From contig JAAFJZ010000084.1 in assembly GCA_013298205.1 (NCBI GenBank), forward strand, positions 1-8,875: 8,875 bases of DNA. The letters are read 5' to 3'. Position numbers and translations under genes: made by a program. This DNA is from Cytophagales bacterium. Lineage in GTDB: Bacteria; Bacteroidota; Bacteroidia; Cytophagales; UBA9547. Shown here piece by piece: positions 6,357-8,875 of the stretch (position 1 is its first letter; each line of letters starts with the position of its first letter). The notes below the pieces were generated by a model. The model worked only from the letters and a program-made list of their open reading frames with translations. It did not search any database and had not been told where the DNA came from.

Positions 6357-8651
6357 TTGTTCTTTCAAATTTTACGATTTAGCTTCATATTTATTATACT
6401 TGTTTCCTCAATTCAAGTAAATGCACAGTATAAAATACTTAGGAAAGTTTCATTTAGTTTGGGTTCAGGAGCATGTTATTTGCCAGGGAAAGAGAATTCA
6501 AATGTATATGGAATTCCCCAAAATAATTTTGGAAATTATGAATGGATGCCTGCATTTTCGATTGGAGCTGAGTACAGAATCAATAAAAATATAGCAATAG
6601 GCGAATTTATAAATGTCGGTTCTGGTTTCAAGAAAAACCATAATATGAACTTGATATTTTTAGCTACTAGAGGTAAATATAATATTTTAGATTATAACAA
6701 ACGTTTTTCTCCTTATGTTTTTGGGGAAGTTGGGGCGCTTTTTATTAATATAAACCGGGATAAAAATGAAAGATTTGTAAATGTGCCTTCCACAGGGCAA
6801 AGCAACAACCTCAATGTAACTGAAGTTATTTACAAAGAAAATGACATGAATTTGGTAGCCCCAAGTATTGGTGCAGGCTTGGGTGCTGGTTTTGATTTGA
6901 GAATTAATGATAAATTTACTCTTTTTGCTCAATATGAGTTTAATTATTTATTAGGAGAAAAACTGCCTTTGCTTTTCAAAGCATATCCTAATGCTACGAA
7001 TATAAATATGGAAGCCCACACGATTTCAGCGGGTGTAACTATGCGTATATTTAAGAAAACTTACCATTTACTTGCAGCTATCAATAAAGATACAATTTTA
7101 ACAGACTATACCATCACAATTGAAGGGAATGTAAATTATAAAAAAGAAAAATTCAGAAGCGACAAACCTCTCACCATACAAATAAGAGATAGTTCGGGGA
7201 AAAATGTGATTACAAGCATTTCAGCTGATCAAACCCAATATTTTGTTTTCAAAAGATTGAATGTAAATTCCTACCAGTTTACACTTGATAAATATAACCG
7301 AAAGATTAGAAATGCAGATATTAGAATTTTATTTGACTACAAACCTAAAGTTAGATTTAATGATGATATAGTCCTTTTAGACGAAGATGAGGATGTAAAT
7401 AAGCCAAGATTGCTTAATCGTGAAGGAAATTTCACAGTACAACTTAGAGAAGGAACGCAACATGAAATTAAACTTACTCCAAAGTTACAACATATTTATG
7501 GGCAATTAAATATTCTTGATTCTAACTCTGTAACTTCCGATTTTCATATTATTTTAAAAGATAAAAATAAGAAAATCGTTGATGTAGTAATTCCAAACGA
7601 AGACGGACAATTTAAATTTACTAATTTAGGTAACAGTCAATATACTGTCGTAATCAAAAGAGTAAATGGTACCAAAGACACTAAGTTTAATTATAGTTTC
7701 TTGGATCCTCAACCAGATGTAGAATACCAAGATAATGGTGAAAAAGGAAACGAGAAATACGAATTTAGAAAACAAGAGCCCCAAAATAATGGAGTTACAT
7801 TTCAAGGCAAGTTACTTTCAGAATCGGGAAATCCTATTTCGAATACAAAAGCTAGGGTACTGCTTATAAATAAAGAAGATAAAATGGCTCAAGTTGTGCG
7901 TCCAGCTAAAGATGGAAGTTTTAGATTTGATAAATTGAAAGATGAAAATTATGATATTGTATATGATATACCTAATAACAAAGAAGGGGCATCTTTAAAA
8001 TATAGTGTAGTAAACTTTGACACCAAAACTCAAAAAGAATATATTTATAAAGCTCCTGCTGTTTTAGCAACACCTAAAGTAGCTAAAACAAACATTCAAG
8101 CAAAAGGAAAAGTTTCACTTGGCAGAAATATTACTGATAATGACAAGATTTTAGTTCACGTTGTAGATGAAAACAAACAAATCCAAAAAACAATCAAACC
8201 AAAAGAAAATGGAAATGTTACATTAGAAAATTTGCCAAATAAAGATTATTCTTTAATTGTTGAGTCTCAGAAAATAGGAAATGATCAATATAAATTCGAT
8301 TACCTTGTTAAGCAACCTAAACCTAAAGTGGAAGATTTAATTATTGACTCCAATCAATATGCAGCTCGCAAAACGTATGATATGTTTGGAAACATTAAAA
8401 CTCCAAAAGGATTTGGAAATCAAGTCGGGGCTTATGTTAAATCTGCACATTTAAGAGAACTTTGTGAATCTTTGGTAAAGCTTGAAATCGATTCGGTCTA
8501 TATACAAGTAGTTGGATTGGTGTTTAGGGGTAAAAGTGTGAAATTTTATAGAGTTGTTGTAGGTGATTACGAAAATGAAGAAATACCTAATGCATACGCA
8601 GATCGCTTGCGAAAATCGGGATATGAACCCATCATTCGTAAACATCAATAA
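6357..8651 (+). CDS. Outer-membrane beta-barrel protein with Ig-like repeats and a SPOR domain
   Basis: This is a 764-residue envelope protein that probably sits in the outer membrane and grips peptidoglycan. It has a signal peptide (hydrophobic core 8-18, cut after VNA at 23). A small beta-barrel, porin type, spans about 30-233, with alternating strands such as PAFSIGAEYRI, FSPYVFGEVGALF and ISAGVTMRIF. Four Ig-like (CnaB / carboxypeptidase-regulatory-like) repeats follow at about 250-330, 378-455, 479-560 and 578-655. They share a DG/NG-F-F-L-Y pattern (DGQFKFTNLGNSQYTV, DGSFRFDKLKDENYDI) and end in F/K-Y. A C-terminal SPOR domain at about 684-764 (NQVGAYVKSAH, VYIQV, KFYRVVVGDY, GYEPIIRKH) is of the type that binds denuded glycan strands. 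TTG 6357 is the only sensible start: a TAA lies two codons upstream, and the first in-frame ATG (6546) would remove the signal peptide. The architecture suggests an envelope tether, perhaps tied to division or scaffolding; that is inference. The two codons before the TTG also allow ATT 6354. Confidence 0.85.
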   Translation: MFFQILRFSFIFIILVSSIQVNAQYKILRKVSFSLGSGACYLPGKENSNVYGIPQNNFGNYEWMPAFSIGAEYRINKNIAIGEFINVGSGFKKNHNMNLIFLATRGKYNILDYNKRFSPYVFGEVGALFININRDKNERFVNVPSTGQSNNLNVTEVIYKENDMNLVAPSIGAGLGAGFDLRINDKFTLFAQYEFNYLLGEKLPLLFKAYPNATNINMEAHTISAGVTMRIFKKTYHLLAAINKDTILTDYTITIEGNVNYKKEKFRSDKPLTIQIRDSSGKNVITSISADQTQYFVFKRLNVNSYQFTLDKYNRKIRNADIRILFDYKPKVRFNDDIVLLDEDEDVNKPRLLNREGNFTVQLREGTQHEIKLTPKLQHIYGQLNILDSNSVTSDFHIILKDKNKKIVDVVIPNEDGQFKFTNLGNSQYTVVIKRVNGTKDTKFNYSFLDPQPDVEYQDNGEKGNEKYEFRKQEPQNNGVTFQGKLLSESGNPISNTKARVLLINKEDKMAQVVRPAKDGSFRFDKLKDENYDIVYDIPNNKEGASLKYSVVNFDTKTQKEYIYKAPAVLATPKVAKTNIQAKGKVSLGRNITDNDKILVHVVDENKQIQKTIKPKENGNVTLENLPNKDYSLIVESQKIGNDQYKFDYLVKQPKPKVEDLIIDSNQYAARKTYDMFGNIKTPKGFGNQVGAYVKSAHLRELCESLVKLEIDSVYIQVVGLVFRGKSVKFYRVVVGDYENEEIPNAYADRLRKSGYEPIIRKHQ

Positions 8652-8696
8652 CAAAGTCAATACATTTTTTTGTTTAGTAAATTAAATCGTTAAAAA

Positions 8697-8875
8697 ATGA
8701 GTGGTACTTTCCAAATTCCTTTGCCTTACAATGAACCAACTTTAAGCTATGCACCACTTTCAAATGAAAGAAAAAAGCTAAAAGAAGCTTTATTTGAGGC
8801 GAAAAAAAATCCTAAAACAATTGCCATGAGAATAGGGGTTTATGAGATTAGTGAAGGTAAAAAAAAACAATTCAT
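8697..8875 (+). CDS. pruA: 1-pyrroline-5-carboxylate dehydrogenase, N-terminus (cut by window edge)
   Basis: The first 59 residues of an open frame match the N-terminus of L-glutamate gamma-semialdehyde (1-pyrroline-5-carboxylate) dehydrogenase as found in Bacteroidota. IPLPYNEPTLSYAP is followed by SNERKKLKEAL, and IAMRIGVYEISEGK corresponds to the family's IPMYIGGEEVRTGK-like stretch. The enzyme oxidises glutamate semialdehyde to glutamate with NAD+, the last step of proline breakdown in the cytoplasm. The catalytic Cys, Glu and NAD-binding loop lie beyond the window. ATG 8697 follows TTAAAAA with no ribosome-binding site, as usual in this phylum, and begins 45 bases after the outer-membrane gene. 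TACATTTT (8661-8668) is only a poor -7 match, so whether it has its own promoter is unclear. The call rests on a short stretch. Confidence 0.8.
   Translation, partial: MSGTFQIPLPYNEPTLSYAPLSNERKKLKEALFEAKKNPKTIAMRIGVYEISEGKKKQF

Noticed and set aside
8661..8672. TACATTTTTTTG as the promoter of pruA
   Set aside because: The spacing does not fit TAnnTTTG without extra T's, and no TTTG partner is placed correctly.

Overview
The window is AT-rich and most likely comes from the chromosome of a member of the Bacteroidota. The reasons are: a promoter matching the Bacteroidota consensus (TTTG, 18 bases, TAnnTTTG) before the outer-membrane gene; no Shine-Dalgarno-like GGAGG before any of the five start codons in the window; and Bacteroidota-typical protein families, such as a secreted protein usually mislabelled 'asparagine synthetase B' and an outer-membrane barrel protein with a SPOR domain. 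All recognised genes lie on the + strand. No tRNA, rRNA, CRISPR array or insertion sequence was seen, and no gap between genes exceeds 300 bases.

Bases 1-3630 hold a two-gene unit. The first gene, cut by the left edge, is a RecD-like superfamily 1 helicase with a C-terminal extension of about 240 residues that I cannot assign. Its frame breaks at about 541-560: motifs I to III are read in one frame, and the rest, including the V and VI regions, is read one base back. The cause may be a disabling mutation, a sequence error, or recoding. The second gene overlaps it by 11 bases and encodes a helical (TPR-like) protein ending in one clear and one probable cold-shock/S1-type OB domain. Helicase plus TPR-S1/CSD resembles parts of the proposed TOTE-type conflict systems, so this is the best candidate here for an under-described system.

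Bases 3790-6135 hold two genes for exported proteins, 36 bases apart: a protein with a GATase-1-like look, and a zinc-dependent phospholipase C/S1-P1-nuclease-like enzyme with all nine expected metal-ligand positions, including an N-terminal tryptophan after signal cleavage.

Bases 6235-8651 hold a clear promoter, a TTG-started outer-membrane beta-barrel protein with four Ig-like repeats, and a C-terminal SPOR (peptidoglycan-binding) domain, suggesting a protein that ties the outer membrane to the cell wall. From 8697 the window enters the start of pruA (1-pyrroline-5-carboxylate dehydrogenase, proline breakdown), cut by the right edge.
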